Shown: positions 49,001-60,608 of the stretch, piece after piece | Layout: each line of letters opens with the position of its first letter | Numbering within the stretch: the stretch's first letter is position 1 | NCBI GenBank assembly: GCA_013399015.1 | Contig: VWZX01006702.1 | Location: forward strand, 682,001-746,000 | Length of the DNA: 64,000 nt | Source: Galbula dea | Lineage: Eukaryota > Chordata > Aves > Piciformes > Galbulidae | Direction: 5' to 3' | The notes under the pieces: model-generated | What the model was told of the DNA's origin: nothing | Seen by the model: only the letters and a program-made list of their open reading frames with translations | Database searches by the model: none | Position numbers and translations under genes: made by a program

Positions 49001-50798
49001 GCCTTGGAATTGGAAATAACTGCAATTACCTGTCCTGATATATATTTGATGTTCCAAAGCTAGGCAGTGGTGAAAGCAGTGCAACTCCTTGTGCACAGCC
49101 TTTTGCTGTGTAGGCCTTCCCTAATACCAAGCACTCCCCAGAATGAAAAGGCTGTATTAACACCAGAGCAGGACATCAACAGAGGCTCAATCTGTGAATG
49201 TAAATGTGCCATACAAACAGTTTCTCTGAGGGTTTGATTTTTCAATCTCAGTTACCACCTGAAAACACTCTGACCTTACCTATCCAAAGGCTTCACACAT
49301 TGCAAGCTCGTGGAAGTTTAGAAATAGCCAGATCTCGAGACCAACATCTTTGTCCAAGGCCCTGGGACCAGCCCAATGGAGAGCAAATGCTCTGAGCTGA
49401 AAATCCAGCTTACAACATCCACAGACTTTTCTACAAGTATAAAAGAATCTTCTTTTTTATTTAAAAGATGACATTTAAAAATATATTTACAAGCAAAAGA
49501 TAGTCAACAACAAAGAACCAGTCTGTTCAAAGTTGAGAAACTAATCTGGAATGAAAACAAAAGCAAGAGATTGAGATCTACACTTAAAAGTCTGTTCTGT
49601 TGTCGGGAGAACTGGCTAACAAAAAGTTTTCCTAAGCTTACTTTTTTACCTCCCTTTGTATATCCAATACATAAGTAGCTGCCTTGAACTATCATGCTTT
49701 AAAAAAAGCTGTAAGACTGCACTTGCTATCAAATGAAATATAAATAGTGGTTGCCTCATCCTGACACAGCAACATGCAATGGGAAGAGCCCCTCCCAAGA
49801 GAAATAAGATCTCTTGAATGGAGCCATCAAATACTCAGGGCAACTTGCAGCCTCAGGGACTTGTTCTGAAAGGAACTGCAGCCATTCAAAGTAACAACAG
49901 TGAGGCCTTCCAGAACAGCAAGCACTTAATTGACTAGTAACAGCTATTTTCTGTAGAAGATACAAGGATCTGGTATCACCCAAAATTATTACTTAATACA
50001 AAAACTGATGAGATTACAAAGATTTTCAAAGTTTTCAGCCACACTGGTATAAAATTATAAAATGAAGTTAGCTCTGGGCAAGACTATTTTCAAAGCCACT
50101 GTCCTCGCAACTATCTCAGTAGAAAGTTCTAAATAAGAACATCACACTAGAAAAATGTAGTTGAGACTGAAGATAGAAGAGTAAATATTCAACTCTGCAT
50201 TTTTGCTCTACTTAAACGGAAGACCTGTATCTCCAGGGATGGCAGTGTGCTGCTCTCATAAGAAAATGCAGGAAGATTTGAAGCACCAGCACCCACTACA
50301 AGACTGCAACCCAAGCTCCTACTCTAGTACCTTACCATTCGTTCAGAGTTGCTATTTACCGAAGAAATTCGGGGTGCCGGAGGAACATGATCCACACCAG
50401 CCCAGCCTTTGGCCCATGCCTGGAGCTTTAAGGAGAAGCCAGACGCAGCACGCAAGCGCTGTGCTCCATTGCGGGCAGCAAACAAGGAGAAAGAAGGGGA
50501 CAACCCTTCCTTCCTGCCGGCTGCGACCAGAGGCCTTCGACAGAAGATTTCAGATAAGTTTACTTGGAAAGCCTTTAGCGGGAGCATTCACTTCACTCGC
50601 AGATTACCGTTATGAGGCTTTGTGGGGGTTTACCTAGCACACTTGCACACCGCTTGGAGCTTGAACCCGCAGGGTTAAGGCTCAGGAGGGTTACCCGAGC
50701 TCCCTGCACCAATGCACCGCCTCACCAATTTCACTCAGCTCCCAACCGGCCCCATACCCCGGGCGAAGCCCTCAACCCCTTACCTTGCTGTCATCCAT
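40046..50798 (-). CDS. CREBL2: cAMP responsive element binding protein-like 2, whole coding span (4 exons)
   Basis: Joining 50798-50784, 45607-45410, 44279-44132 and 40050-40046 on the - strand gives 121 residues (human 120), with GT donors and AG acceptors at every junction and phases 0, 0 and 1. The protein is a small nuclear bZIP factor. A Lys/Arg-rich segment (KKPGKRGRKP, residues 12-21) precedes the basic region (KLERSRQSARECRARKKLRY, about 29-48), followed by a short leucine zipper (about 46-75, with leucines at 46, 51, 54, 65 and 69) and a polar tail. In mammals it interacts with CREB1 and supports its stability and adipogenic and metabolic gene expression. Introns are about 5.2, 1.1 and 4.1 kb, so the coding span is under 11 kb, clearly shorter than the roughly 30 kb human gene as I recall it. 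GPR19 lies convergent, 6 kb beyond its end. Confidence 0.95.
40270..40286. repeat. Poly(T) run in CREBL2 intron 3
   Basis: 17 T residues occur on the + strand (A on the CREBL2 strand). This is a homopolymer run only. Confidence 0.8.
44132..44279 (-). CDS. CREBL2: CREBL2 coding exon 3 (zipper end and C-terminal tail)
   Basis: 148 bases: 49 codons plus the first base of the last codon. It begins YKQWCMAMDQGKIPSEIKAL after a TTTCAG acceptor and ends with the tail AGKTEANSTNP and a T before GTAAGT. It is too short and too split to show up as a simple open frame. The tail differs from the human protein mainly near its end (TEANSTNP versus TDANSNS). Confidence 0.94.
45410..45607 (-). CDS. CREBL2: CREBL2 coding exon 2 (bZIP basic region and zipper)
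   Basis: 198 bases, 66 codons. The acceptor CTTTCCAG precedes GTGGTTGGAGGC (VVGG) and the exon ends in GAAATG followed by GTAAGA. It encodes the nuclear-localisation-like KKPGKRGRKP, the DNA-contacting RSRQSARECRARKK and most of the zipper through REELEM. An apparent initiator at the 5' edge is a GTG valine codon inside the protein, not a start. Confidence 0.97.
45837..45975 (-). mobile_element. CR1 LINE 3'-end fragment in CREBL2 intron 1
   Basis: The + strand begins AATCACAGAATCAAAGAACC, continues ATGGTTGGAAAAGACCTCCAG and ATCAAATCCAACC, and ends near the AACACTACCAGGGA block, the reverse complement of a CR1 3' end. It lies 230 bp inside the intron, in the same orientation as CREBL2. Confidence 0.85.
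50784..50798 (-). CDS. CREBL2: CREBL2 coding exon 1 (MDDSK)
   Basis: Reading the - strand, ATG GAT GAC AGC AAG is followed by the donor GTAAGG at 50783. Five residues are encoded and the junction is in phase 0. This matches the known N-terminus, and the exon lies inside the CpG island. A second possible ATG reading is excluded because only this frame joins exon 2. Confidence 0.93.
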
Positions 50799-51017
50799 GT
50801 GTGCCACCGGCCACGCTCCACCGGAGCCGCCGCTCCCCTCCCCGACGCGGCAGACAACAGCACTCAAAGCAAACCAACACCGCCCTCAGCCATCGCCCGC
50901 CGCCCTGTTTGTTTACAGCCACGCACTAGGAAGCGGAGGAAGCGGTGTGTGCTGGGAAAAGCAGACTTTGCCCGGCCCCGCCGCCTTTGGCCACCGCCGA
51001 GGTGGCGGCGGGAGGAA

Positions 51018-51099
51018 CTACAACGCCCAGCAGGCGCCGTGGGGCTGAGGCGATTCCTCTCCACTTCCTTGGGCGGGAAAACTCCATTTCCCAGAAGGC
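51018..51099 (+). promoter_or_regulatory. Paired ZNF143/THAP11-type motifs
   Basis: ACTACAACGCCCAGCAGGC at 51018-51036 and ACTCCATTTCCCAGAAGGC at 51081-51099 share 14 of 19 positions and both fit the ACTACAATTCCCAGCATGC-type promoter motif (SBS). They are 63 bp apart, start to start, about six helical turns, in the same orientation, upstream of CREBL2. Confidence 0.6.
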
Positions 51100-51144
51100 T
51101 GTTGGGGTTGGCCTCCGTTCGCGCCGCCCATACTGTTCCCGCCC
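51071..51144. promoter_or_regulatory. Two inward-facing E2F-type sites
   Basis: GGGCGGGAAA at 51071-51080 and its near reverse complement GTTCCCGCCC at 51135-51144 fit E2F/DP sites. The first abuts the second ZNF143-type motif. Sp-family binding to the GGGCGG cores is an alternative. Confidence 0.45.
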
Positions 51145-51436
51145 TAAGGGAGGCTGGAGTCTGTCTCAGCTCAGGGGGTTGCGGGCGCTATTCCTTACCT
51201 ATCTCATGTCTTCCGTGGGCGCGAGTGTCGCTTCTGACTCTTGCACAGGCTCCCTTGAGCTCTGAGCTCTAATTTTAACCCCAATCTTCCCTGCCGCTGA
51301 TGTAACCAACGCCAGTGCCCCCTTTTCCTTCGTGTCCAAGCTAGCCGGCCTGCCTGACTGCGGCCCTGCACCGCAGCAGCTCTGGCGATGGTTGGAGAGC
51401 CATCGAGGTTCCAGCTGAGCAGCCGCTTGAGCATTA

Positions 51437-51492
51437 TGCAACAACAAAACCACAAAACCAAACAAAAAACCCAAAACAAAAACAAAACCCCG
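51437..51492 (+). repeat. A-rich (CAAAA/CCAAAA)n tract
   Basis: A degenerate run of AACAAAACC-type units, almost free of G and T, lies just outside the CpG island. It is a simple A-rich sequence, possibly the worn tail of a retroposon, but no body is recognisable. Confidence 0.6.
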
Positions 51493-51499
51493 AAGTTTT

Positions 51500-54400
51500 C
51501 TGCTATTGTTGGCTTTGCTTTGCCCTTAAGAGTTCCTGAAGACAGAGCTGAGTCTTCCTGGTCGCCTGGATGCTGCCTGGTGAGTAGAGACTGAGGTCCT
51601 AAGCCACTTCCAGTCTGAAGCAGCAAACTCTTTGAGCATTACCCGTTGAGAATACCAGGTTTCCCCTCTTTTTCATGTTGACACCTACCAGAAAAGGTTA
51701 ATGTTGAATGCTTTTGATGCAAAGCCAAACAGTGCACGTGTGCCCCCTACATCTCCCTTGAAATTAGGCCCCTGCTTGCTAAAAGGATGCTTGTAGCTCA
51801 GCGAATTCTGTCATTATGGTCCGTGTTTCAAGTCTGCAGTGAAATCTGCAGCTAGCCATGTTTCATGTTGCTGCATGTTTCTTTTTATTCATGCAACTCT
51901 ATTCACAAGAGTTTCCCATGACTTAATCGCTCTTACATGCAATTGTTAGGGCTAAAGGCTTTGTCATGGGATTTTCCCCCTGAATCACAGACCTTCCTCT
52001 TAGAGGGATATGCTTTCTGGATGGCAGAGACAAAGCACTTTTATAAGCTTTCTTTTGTTTTTTTTTCTATAAGCTTTATGCTTTTCAGTTGTCAAAGACA
52101 AGGCAGTTCACACAGTTTCCTATTTGCCTGTTCAAAACTGATGTATCAGTTATTGAAATTCTATCCCTGAAAAAAAACAAAACCAAAAAGCAGGAACAAT
52201 CAGTATGTTGAGCAAGAGGCATCAGCTAATAAAGTGGAAGGAGTAACTCACTATTAACTTGCCTAGGTTGTGTCTTGTGATCCCTTCCCCCATCTTTGTC
52301 TTCATACTCTCGAAGAAGGTGGTGAGGTGCCTCATACCACCTTTGGCACTATCCTGGGGCCATAAAGCTAGCTTTAAAAGCCAGTTGGGGGTTTCCCTGG
52401 TGAAGGGAAATATTGAGTGGCAAAGAGCCAACATAGCTTACTTAGGCAACCCTCTGTTGCAACATGAGTGGAGGAAGGAGATTAGACAGAGCCCTGATGC
52501 TGATTCAGAATGGCCGCAATCCTTTTAACCAGAAAATTAAAGTTACAGCTGCATCTATTCCTTCCACTAGATTACCACACGCTATCCAAACTGTTTTTTA
52601 TCACTTCAGAAACAGAGCTTTCACCTTCTGACCAGGATAAACACAAGTTCCCTGCCTAAACACTCAAAAGCTTCCATATTTTAGCACAGAACATCTCAAA
52701 ATAAGGCATTTCAGCCTGCTCTTCCAGTGTGGCTATGGTGTCCTGGACGACTACAAACATGCAAATTGAATGGGTGTCTGTCAGAAAGAAGAGTTGTGAA
52801 TGGAATTGAATATTATATATACAGCACACAGGGTTATGATGTTTTAAACTGATCTTAGGAGCTAGAAGAAAGTACCTTAGAAGGCATCTAGTGAACTCAT
52901 GGACTCATGGCCTGACCCAGTGGGGCTTTTTTTTTCATGTTGTCTAACATGTAACCATTTTGACCCCAGAGACTCACAAGTGAATTGAAATTTTTAAGTA
53001 AAACTTCTTTGGTTAAAGTAAAGACAGATGGTCTGTGTATTAGACCAACTCACCCTCACCAGCTGCAGGTTACTGTTTTTCCAAGTACATGATCATTCCT
53101 AAGTGATTTTCTGAGACATGCTGATGGTTTTATTGCTGAGCCATGGTGATGCACACTAAGGGAACACTATCTTGTATTAAACCCAAACTGTTGGCAGCTC
53201 TCTGCTCAGGTGAATTATATTTATGAAAAGAAGGGTTGTGCTTCTGAGATCCAGAAGGACTTGAGGTGTATAAATAAAATGAGCTCAGTGATCAGGCAAT
53301 AGTTTAAAAACCATTGCTTGTGTCAATGTGACTAAAAGGGATCTACTACTCATGGGGTGATTTTGGACCATGTGCTTATGTTTGCAGTGATGTCAACACA
53401 TCCCAAAGAGGTGTTTATTCTCTCTGGAATGGTGTATCTTCTAATTTGGGCAAATGGAAATCTGTTCTTCTAAAAGCCTGCCTGAAAGAATGCAGTTAAG
53501 ATATTTTCTTGTTTGTTTTCCAAATGTACCAAGGTACCTGTTGCTTTAACAGGGATGCTAACTCATTTGCTATGAGTAAAAAATAATGCAAGAATAGCCT
53601 GTATTTCAATCCCTTGGGGTTTTTTTGTAGAACCAATGAATAAATTGCATTTTCCTATAGCCTTTAATCTGATATCCAAGAAGCATTTCTGAAAGAAATC
53701 TCTGAAAGACCTGCTAAACACATGAAGAGCACATGGCTAACAAGCCTAATACAAACTAATCAGTGTTTAAACAAAGCACAGCACACTGGGATCCTGAGTA
53801 GTGACTACTTGCTATACACTGTATAATTAGATGTTGATAAGGGATTTGCTCTCCTGTTTGCTGAATGTCTTGCTTTGTTACAAGATGGGTGCCTTCTGTG
53901 GTTACACATCTACAATCAGAGTTCTTCCTGTTTAGCTACTGCAAATTAACTTCTTAAGTAAAATGCACTGAAAATAAATTAATTCAGAATAATCAGCTCT
54001 TGTCCTGTGGATACACACACAGAGAAAAGATACAGCTTTACCAAGCCAAACTGAACTTTCTAGAGAGGCAAAATCTTGAAACAGTGCTCATGAAGCTTTT
54101 GTATTGCTGAAGGGATAAACTATTTGCAAATTTAAAAATTGCATGAATATCCTCATGCTGTACTTGGAAGGAAGCTACTTCATATTTGCTAGCTAGTAGA
54201 AGGGAGAAAAATGACAGATGCTCCCATACTTCACACATGTGATTGATAGTTCCAAATAAGGTAAGAGAGGAAAACTAGGAACAGTTCAAACAGGCTTTTG
54301 AATAACATGGATTTCATTTACACTAAGTATAAAAAACTAAGAAGCCAAAAGACAAACTGATCACTGATTAAGATGATGAAGAGTGGGTTAAAGTTCAACA

Positions 54401-56715
54401 TGGTGTGCAAGTGAATAAAATTTAATCTTGTTCCGAAACAACAAACAAACAGAGCAGCACAATATGCCACGTTCAGGAATGTGAGAGCCATGTTGTATCT
54501 GGCACTCAAACAACAGAGAGTTATTGCTGCTGATATGGTAATTGCAGAGGTACAGAAAAAAAGTGGGTGGATCATGTGAAATTCATTAAATACTTGAGGT
54601 GAACTTACAGCAGGATTAGTCTCTTTCTTTTAATTGTGTACATTGATCTCTGTACACAGCTGGTTTAGTAAAAAAACCATATTGTTCATTCTCAAGAGGT
54701 TTAAAAATGTACTTCAGCTCCGTGTCATTTTTTGTTCTGAAGATATTTTGCTACACACTTCTCCCCTTTGGCCTACGCAAGCAAATATGCCTGCATATGC
54801 ATACCTATTAGAGCCAGCCAAAAACTGCTGCCTGTGGCTGGCCATGCTAGTAAGAGTATTTCTGGTTGCTTTCCACTACATTTTAAATCATTTGAAATGG
54901 TTTTGTCCAGATCCAGGTTGTAAGGCGCAGGCTGTGCTCACTCTCTAAACATTTACTAATCTAAGTCTGATACTGTGGTCTCGTTCAAGGGCACAAGCAA
55001 GGTTTCTGCAGTTTGAGCACAAAATGAAGGACTCCTATGGCAAGCTGGATCTGCATTGTAACTGGGTCAGAGGACTTCCATGATGACCTTGACTACTTTA
55101 ACAAATGCCATTGTGCTCCATGTGAAGGGTCCGGTCATCAAACAGTGCTTTGCCCTGGTCTGCACCGCTCACTTCATCTTAAGTCAGCATCATATCATCT
55201 AGCTTCTGTTTTGCAACTGGTTCAATGTATTGGATTTCCTAGTGTTGTTGTAACTGCTGATGAGCCTTGTATTTGCACTTAACAGAATCTGGTCATGTGA
55301 GCAAATGTTACATCCAGAATCAAAGGCTTCACCACAAAAAGTGTTCTATTAACTGGATGTAAATCACAGACATGCTCCTGGATTACACAAACTTGTTTGC
55401 AGGGCTATTTTAAGGCAACAAGCAAAATAAGCAGCAGGTTATTGGGAGCTGGCAGGCTGCCTGCCTTGCCCACCCATACAGAGGAAATACATTCAGAAAG
55501 GTACACAACAAAGCAGCTCCCTGACCTGCCTCTCAAAATCTTCCTGACACCTCTCAGAGCTCCCATTCCACCAGTACCTCTTGAAAAAAAACACCGCTTT
55601 TTCTCTTCCCTTGCCTACAATGTTCCTCCCCCTGGCCAACAATCTACTTCACTTCTCTGAATGAGCCTTTGCTTGAATTGGCTGAGCTGGCTGACCTTTG
55701 CCAACAAACATGTCCATGATGGCACCTGGCAGTATTTACAGATGGTGATGATCATGATCAGTGAGCATGGGTCAGATGAAGGGGGCAGAACAATACCAGG
55801 TAAAACTTTTTCAATGTGCCTGGAACTACCAGGGTTTGATTCACCTGAGCAGGTTGTTTTTAGAGCAAATTACTTTTAAGCATGTATTTACAAAAGTAGG
55901 CTAATCAAATTTTACATTTCACTTCAGTGAGGTTGCAAAATTTTGCCTCTCAAGTGAACCATGTGTCACCCAGTAGAAAAGTGCTCTTTATTAACCAACT
56001 TCTACAATGTCAGGTATAAACATTAACCATGGAAGCGATGAATCTATACAGAGATGAAGAGCTGTTTGCTAAATGTCCACTTTGATTGCATATATACAGC
56101 CCTAAGCTGACTTGTCTTATTCAAAGAAACATCAGGCCAAAGCACTGTAAACTTCCTTCAGTGAAATCATTCCCTTCTCTCCTTCTCCCTCTGTTTTTCT
56201 TAATGTCCTTTAAATGTCTAGCTGTGTCAGGCAGAAAAGACCCTATTGCTGAATCTGTGTTGAGACTGCTATGGAAAATTTTCCCCTGACAGTGTCAGAA
56301 ATGTTATTCAGAGTCCCTCAGATAGCTACAGCATTCTTAAATGGAATACAACTCACCCTTTTCCCCCTCTAATGTGTTCAGCAGACAGGTGGCAACCCAA
56401 CTGGTGGCAAATTCCTAAGTATTTATATCCTTTAACTCTCAAATGATATGAACAAGTAATAGGAAATGTCATGCACTGAGTATATGAGTAACATTCCCAT
56501 TAATCGATATTCCAAAATAAACTGGATTATTATGTCTGTTTGCACTATACTATAGCTATTTGCAGATAGATGTACTGAAAGACCAAGCCTGATTCTTATC
56601 AGCTCAGCTCCATGTGGAGATTTAGGGGCAGAATCTCGTTACAAGTTCACTCCTCACCCCCACATGCTTTGGCCAGGCACGCGACCAAGCTGCAATCGTC
56701 TACCTTCTGGTGTCA
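51500..56715. other. Intergenic stretch right of CREBL2
   Basis: No coding exon is recognised; DUSP16, the neighbour expected on the + strand from mammalian synteny, is not seen here. A donor-like GCCTG/GTGAGTAG is at 51580. The frames present show no domains. Confidence 0.5.
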
Positions 56716-57113
56716 GCCAGACTTGGGCATAAGCTGGGTCTCTTTAGCTTGGAGAAGAGGAGACTAAGGGGTGACCTCAGTTATGTTTATAAATATGTGA
56801 AGGGTGGATGTCAAGAGGATGGGGTCAGGCTTTTCTCAGTGAAGCCCAGTGGCAGGACAAGGGGCAATGGCTGTAAGCTGAAGCATAGAAGGTTCTGTGT
56901 GAATACAAGAAAAAATGTTTTCCCGGTTCAGGTGCCAGAGCACTGGCACAGACTGCCCAGAGAGGCTGGGGAGTCTCCTTCTCTGGAGACATTCAAGACC
57001 TGTCTGGACACACTTCTGTGTGACCTGGTCTAGGGAATCCTGCTCTGGCAGGATAGTTGGATTAGATGATCTTTTGAGGTCTCTTCCAGCTCCTAACATT
57101 CTGTGATTCTGTG
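56716..57113 (+). mobile_element. CR1 LINE, 3' part including the end of ORF2 and the 3' UTR
   Basis: About 400 bases in sense orientation. The 5' part translates to a CR1 reverse-transcriptase C-terminal segment, the middle reads CAGACTGCCCAGAGAGGCTG and the 3' end is GGATTAGATGATCTTTTGAGG, TCTCTTCCAGCTCC and two ATTCTGTGA units. It is the best-preserved mobile element in the window, strongly 5'-truncated as usual for CR1. The 5' boundary is approximate. Confidence 0.9.
56740..57033 (+). pseudogene. CR1 ORF2 C-terminal remnant
   Basis: This frame stays open for about 98 codons from LFSLEKRRLRGDL through VYKYVKGG and FPVQVPEHWHRLP to LETFKTCLDTLL. These words are typical of the extreme C-terminus of the CR1 reverse transcriptase polyprotein. 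The endonuclease and catalytic RT regions are absent, so it cannot be active; the apparent ATG at 56710 is chance. Confidence 0.8.
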
Positions 57114-58764
57114 ATAATTTTCAACTGAGTTAAGAAGCTACGAGGCAGCACAGATACACTCCTGATCCAGCATGTTTTACAGACAATTGGGATTTTTGAA
57201 AATGAAGTCCAAATAAACCAAACAATGTGAGAGCAACTCACTTAATATCTGCTATTGAAAATAATCTGCAAAGAATAGGTAGTTCCAGACAGGTTGAAGT
57301 TACTGCTGTATAGCAAAAATTCTCACCATGTAGAAACAATCTGTGAAGGCAAGCACCCTGAAGAAAATTTACCTGCAACGCTTTTATTTGGTGGGCACTG
57401 TAGGGCAACACATGCATGATCTGTTCAGCACATCTCAGCTTTAAATCTCCTGGTGCCAGACAGTTTGTGGTGTGGTTGCATTTGCACTTGCACTCCTCTC
57501 TGAAAACAGTGTGGAGTCTATGGAGATGTTCCCACCAAAATATGCTGAAGTTCCATAGGAAGCATATACCTGTTTAAACGTCTGTTTGAAAACCAGAGTC
57601 TCAAACCCCTTGAGTATACCTGGATAAGCCACTGAAAACAAAATAAGTGCCTTACTGAACAGGATAGGGTTGTACTGGCATCCTCAAATGCAGAAAAGAC
57701 AGGTATCCTTGGGCCCATACTGATGACAGTCTGTATTTCATGGAAGTAATTAAAAAATGATAAAGCTCCTTGGCATTATAATAATTCATAAATATTTTAG
57801 ATGACTATTGCTTTGTCTTTGTATGTTTTTGGCATATGAAGTTCATAGTTTGGCTGCAAAACTGAGAAGAAACAAGTGAATGATACAATACACCTCTTTT
57901 ACAGCACTCTAGAAGTATTGAGGAACATTTAACTGGAAGTAAATATATCTTCTGCAGCTCCGGTGTCAGTTCATGGACAGCTATGGAGAGGGAGGTATGT
58001 AATTGAGATTAAGACTCTGGGATTTTTAAAAGATATGTTTACATATGCATTTGTTTACTTACATACACATTTGTTACTAGGGATTTTGTTGTTGAAGGAT
58101 TTCATACCTTAATTCCTTTGATTACATATATACACCCTTGACTCATTTTGTTCCAGGGCCTTTTTCACACCCCTGCTGATGTGAAAGGGCCTCTAAATGG
58201 ATGTAAATGTAATTGGCTACCATAAAAAGGTCCAATTGCTAAGCACAACAACAACTTTTATTGGTTCAATAAAATCCAGAAGCCATGTTGCATCACAGGC
58301 ATGCTACAGAGAGACAAAGTAGAGACAGAATCCGAGTGTTTTTAATAGCCACTGAGATTAACCTGGATCAGTTAAAATACGTAATATATTATCATGTGGT
58401 TATTATAGAGTCTCTCTTCAACATAAATTTTAACTTGGTTGTAAACTTTAACTGTGTGCATGTTACTTCAGTAATTTTTACAGTATAAATTCATATTTAA
58501 TAGCCTGGCTTTATAATGTTTGGTTTAGCAATAATGAGATCAACCCTACAGTATCTGTATTTTTAAAGTACTGACTTATACCACACAACCAAGCTTCCTC
58601 CTGAAATGTCTTTGCTCAAAGAAACTTATACACTGAAATGCCATAATAATGGCAGGACTACCTTAATGTTTGGCAGAGAAATTTCCAGACAGGGATACTG
58701 ATGCACCGAGATTTCTCGGTGTAAAGTAAGGATACAAGATACAGGAATCATGACTGCCCACGTT
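57114..58764. other. Intergenic stretch without a recognised gene
   Basis: A+T-rich DNA without a convincing reading frame, RNA gene or further repeat. Confidence 0.5.
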
Positions 58765-59010
58765 ATACCATATAGTAATTTAGGTTGGAAGGGACCTCTA
58801 GAGGCTAGCTGGTCTAACTCCATGTACATGGCAGAGCCAACTTCAACATTAAATCCAACTCCAAAGTTGGATCAGGTTGCTTAGGGCCTTGTTCATTCCA
58901 GCACTGACCACCTCCAAAGATGGAGAAGCCACAGCTTCTCTAAGCACCTGTTCCAGTGTTTGACCACCCTCGTTGTAAAGAGCTCTTTTCTAATAGTATT
59001 GGTTGGCAAA
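58765..59010 (-). mobile_element. CR1 LINE 3' fragment
   Basis: The + strand reads TTTAGGTTGGAAGGGACCTC, then TCTAACTCCATG, GGTTGCTTAGGGCC, GACCACCTCCAAAGATGGAG and CACCTGTTCCAGTGTTTGACC, ACCCTCGTTGTAAAGAG. This is the reverse complement of a CR1 3' region. It is older and more diverged than the 56.7 kb copy and lacks the terminal repeats. Confidence 0.85.
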
Positions 59011-60401
59011 CATCAACCTAATGACTGTCAAAAGGGGTAACTCACTCTACTTACGTTGGATTAGCAAGCTGAATTGGCTTAGGTTGTGTTGTAGCAATGC
59101 CAGATACACAGCAAGGAAAGTGTCAGGAGCTCACATTAAGAAACAGAGGGCAGGAAGCTGTGAGCTAGAGCATCTCCTTTTAGCATCAGCAACCTGTTAG
59201 ATGGGCTCAACCAAGTCATCTGCCTGCATCTTCTGAAGCTCTGCACACCCCTGCGGGTAGGGACTGTCACTGACACATTGGTTCACTCTTTGTCTGCCGA
59301 TTGCTGGGCATCCTGTTCTCATGTTGACCTCTCCTCTCCAGTTGTGCAAGCCTTTGTTCATTCACATGCTCTAAACCAAATAGGGGACCAAGCTCGTCTT
59401 TCAGTGACATCCAGCTGATAGTGTTTGTGCAACTGCATCCTGCTCTCCTGCTGTCACTGTAAGGTAAGAAGGTATTTAAAATGAATCATTGGTTATAATA
59501 ACTATTTTTCTTAAACTGTAGCTGACATCATTTCATTGTAAGTCCTAGTACAAAATGACAGATGAATAAACATACCACTTCTGCAACTTACTAATTAGAC
59601 AGGCCCTTCTGACAGGGATTTCTTTTTCCTTTTGTATTCTGAAACTCAAATTGCATCTAGCATTTTTCCATAAATGTCTCTATGGACTGGGTCACCAAAG
59701 AATTAGTTCTCATATGTTCCTGTCTAGGAATTTCTTCTGAGCTTATACAGTTGCCAAGAACTAATGTCTTGGAAAGTCATGTTCTTTACTCGAAATTTCC
59801 CCTCTTAAAAAACCTTCTGCCCATTTGATTTTGCAATATCCCATTCAGATGTTAAATGGTCATGAAGATGCACATTCTTCAGCATAAGTTTAACTGGAAC
59901 TCATCATCATCTGATCAGTGGCTTGAGGCAATTTTTTAATGACTAGAGAGCCAACAATCCAAATTTATATCTGAGGCAATTGGGTGCAGCTTCAAATAAG
60001 TCATGAGAAGTGTGAGGCAGACTTTCATGTAGAAAATAAAACATTGAAGTTGCAGCCCTACGCTTTACCCTCACTGATCTTCTCTCCATTTTGCAGGCTG
60101 AACATAAAGCAGGGGTTTAAAGATTTCTGTTATGTTGATGATACTTCCCATGGCTACAAGGAGAGCAAATGGCAAACTGCTCTGAGGAAGAAATGTTCTT
60201 GCAAGGTTTTTGAACCCCACACTGTAGAGCTAAAGGAGTTGTACCCATGACCAATATAGAGAAGACAGCTTATTCCTGAGCATCGGAAGGGTAGTCATGA
60301 GGGCAGTATAAAAATAAGCAAGCAGTACTTCACCTCACCTCCACCTTAGAATTTTGAACTCAGGTTGCTACTAAAATAAGCATATTCTAACCTTGCAGCC
60401 T

Positions 60402-60430
60402 AAAAAAAAAAAAAAGGAGGAAAAAAAAAA
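60402..60430. repeat. Poly(A) runs separated by GGAGG
   Basis: Two A runs of about 13 and 10 bases flank GGAGG. Simple sequence only. Confidence 0.75.
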
Positions 60431-60568
60431 GACAGGCTCTGAAATGTTCACCTGCTTCTTTTCCCTGTAACTTGATATTTTCACCTGTCCTTCTCAGCAA
60501 ACTCTGCTGTCTGTTGTTGACAATGGGGCTGGTACCAGACTAACAATTTTCTGACCAGTGCATTCTCT

Positions 60569-60608
60569 GAGTTAAAAGTCATTTTACTTCAGAGTTAAAA
60601 GTCATTTT
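60569..60608 (+). repeat. 23-bp unit tandem duplication
   Basis: GAGTTAAAAGTCATTTT occurs twice, at 60569-60585 and 60592-60608, separated by ACTTCA. The copies are identical over 17 bases, which suggests a fairly recent slippage event. Confidence 0.8.

Larger units (their letters stand above)
50560..51400 (-). promoter_or_regulatory. CREBL2: CREBL2 CpG-island promoter
   Basis: G+C and CpG content are high from about 50560 to 51400, and the first CREBL2 coding exon lies inside. No TATA box is visible, so dispersed initiation is expected, with the start site probably near 50.85-51.0 kb. Motifs include two ZNF143/THAP11-type sites (51018 and 51081) and two E2F-type sites (51071 and 51135). Long frames crossing the island on the + strand are G+C-driven artefacts. 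A divergent transcript is possible but not shown. Confidence 0.75.

Noticed and set aside
50712..51272. 186-codon frame on the + strand opposite CREBL2 exon 1
   Set aside because: Lies in the CpG island, where stop codons are rare by composition; Arg/Pro/Ala-rich without a domain, and antisense to an established exon.
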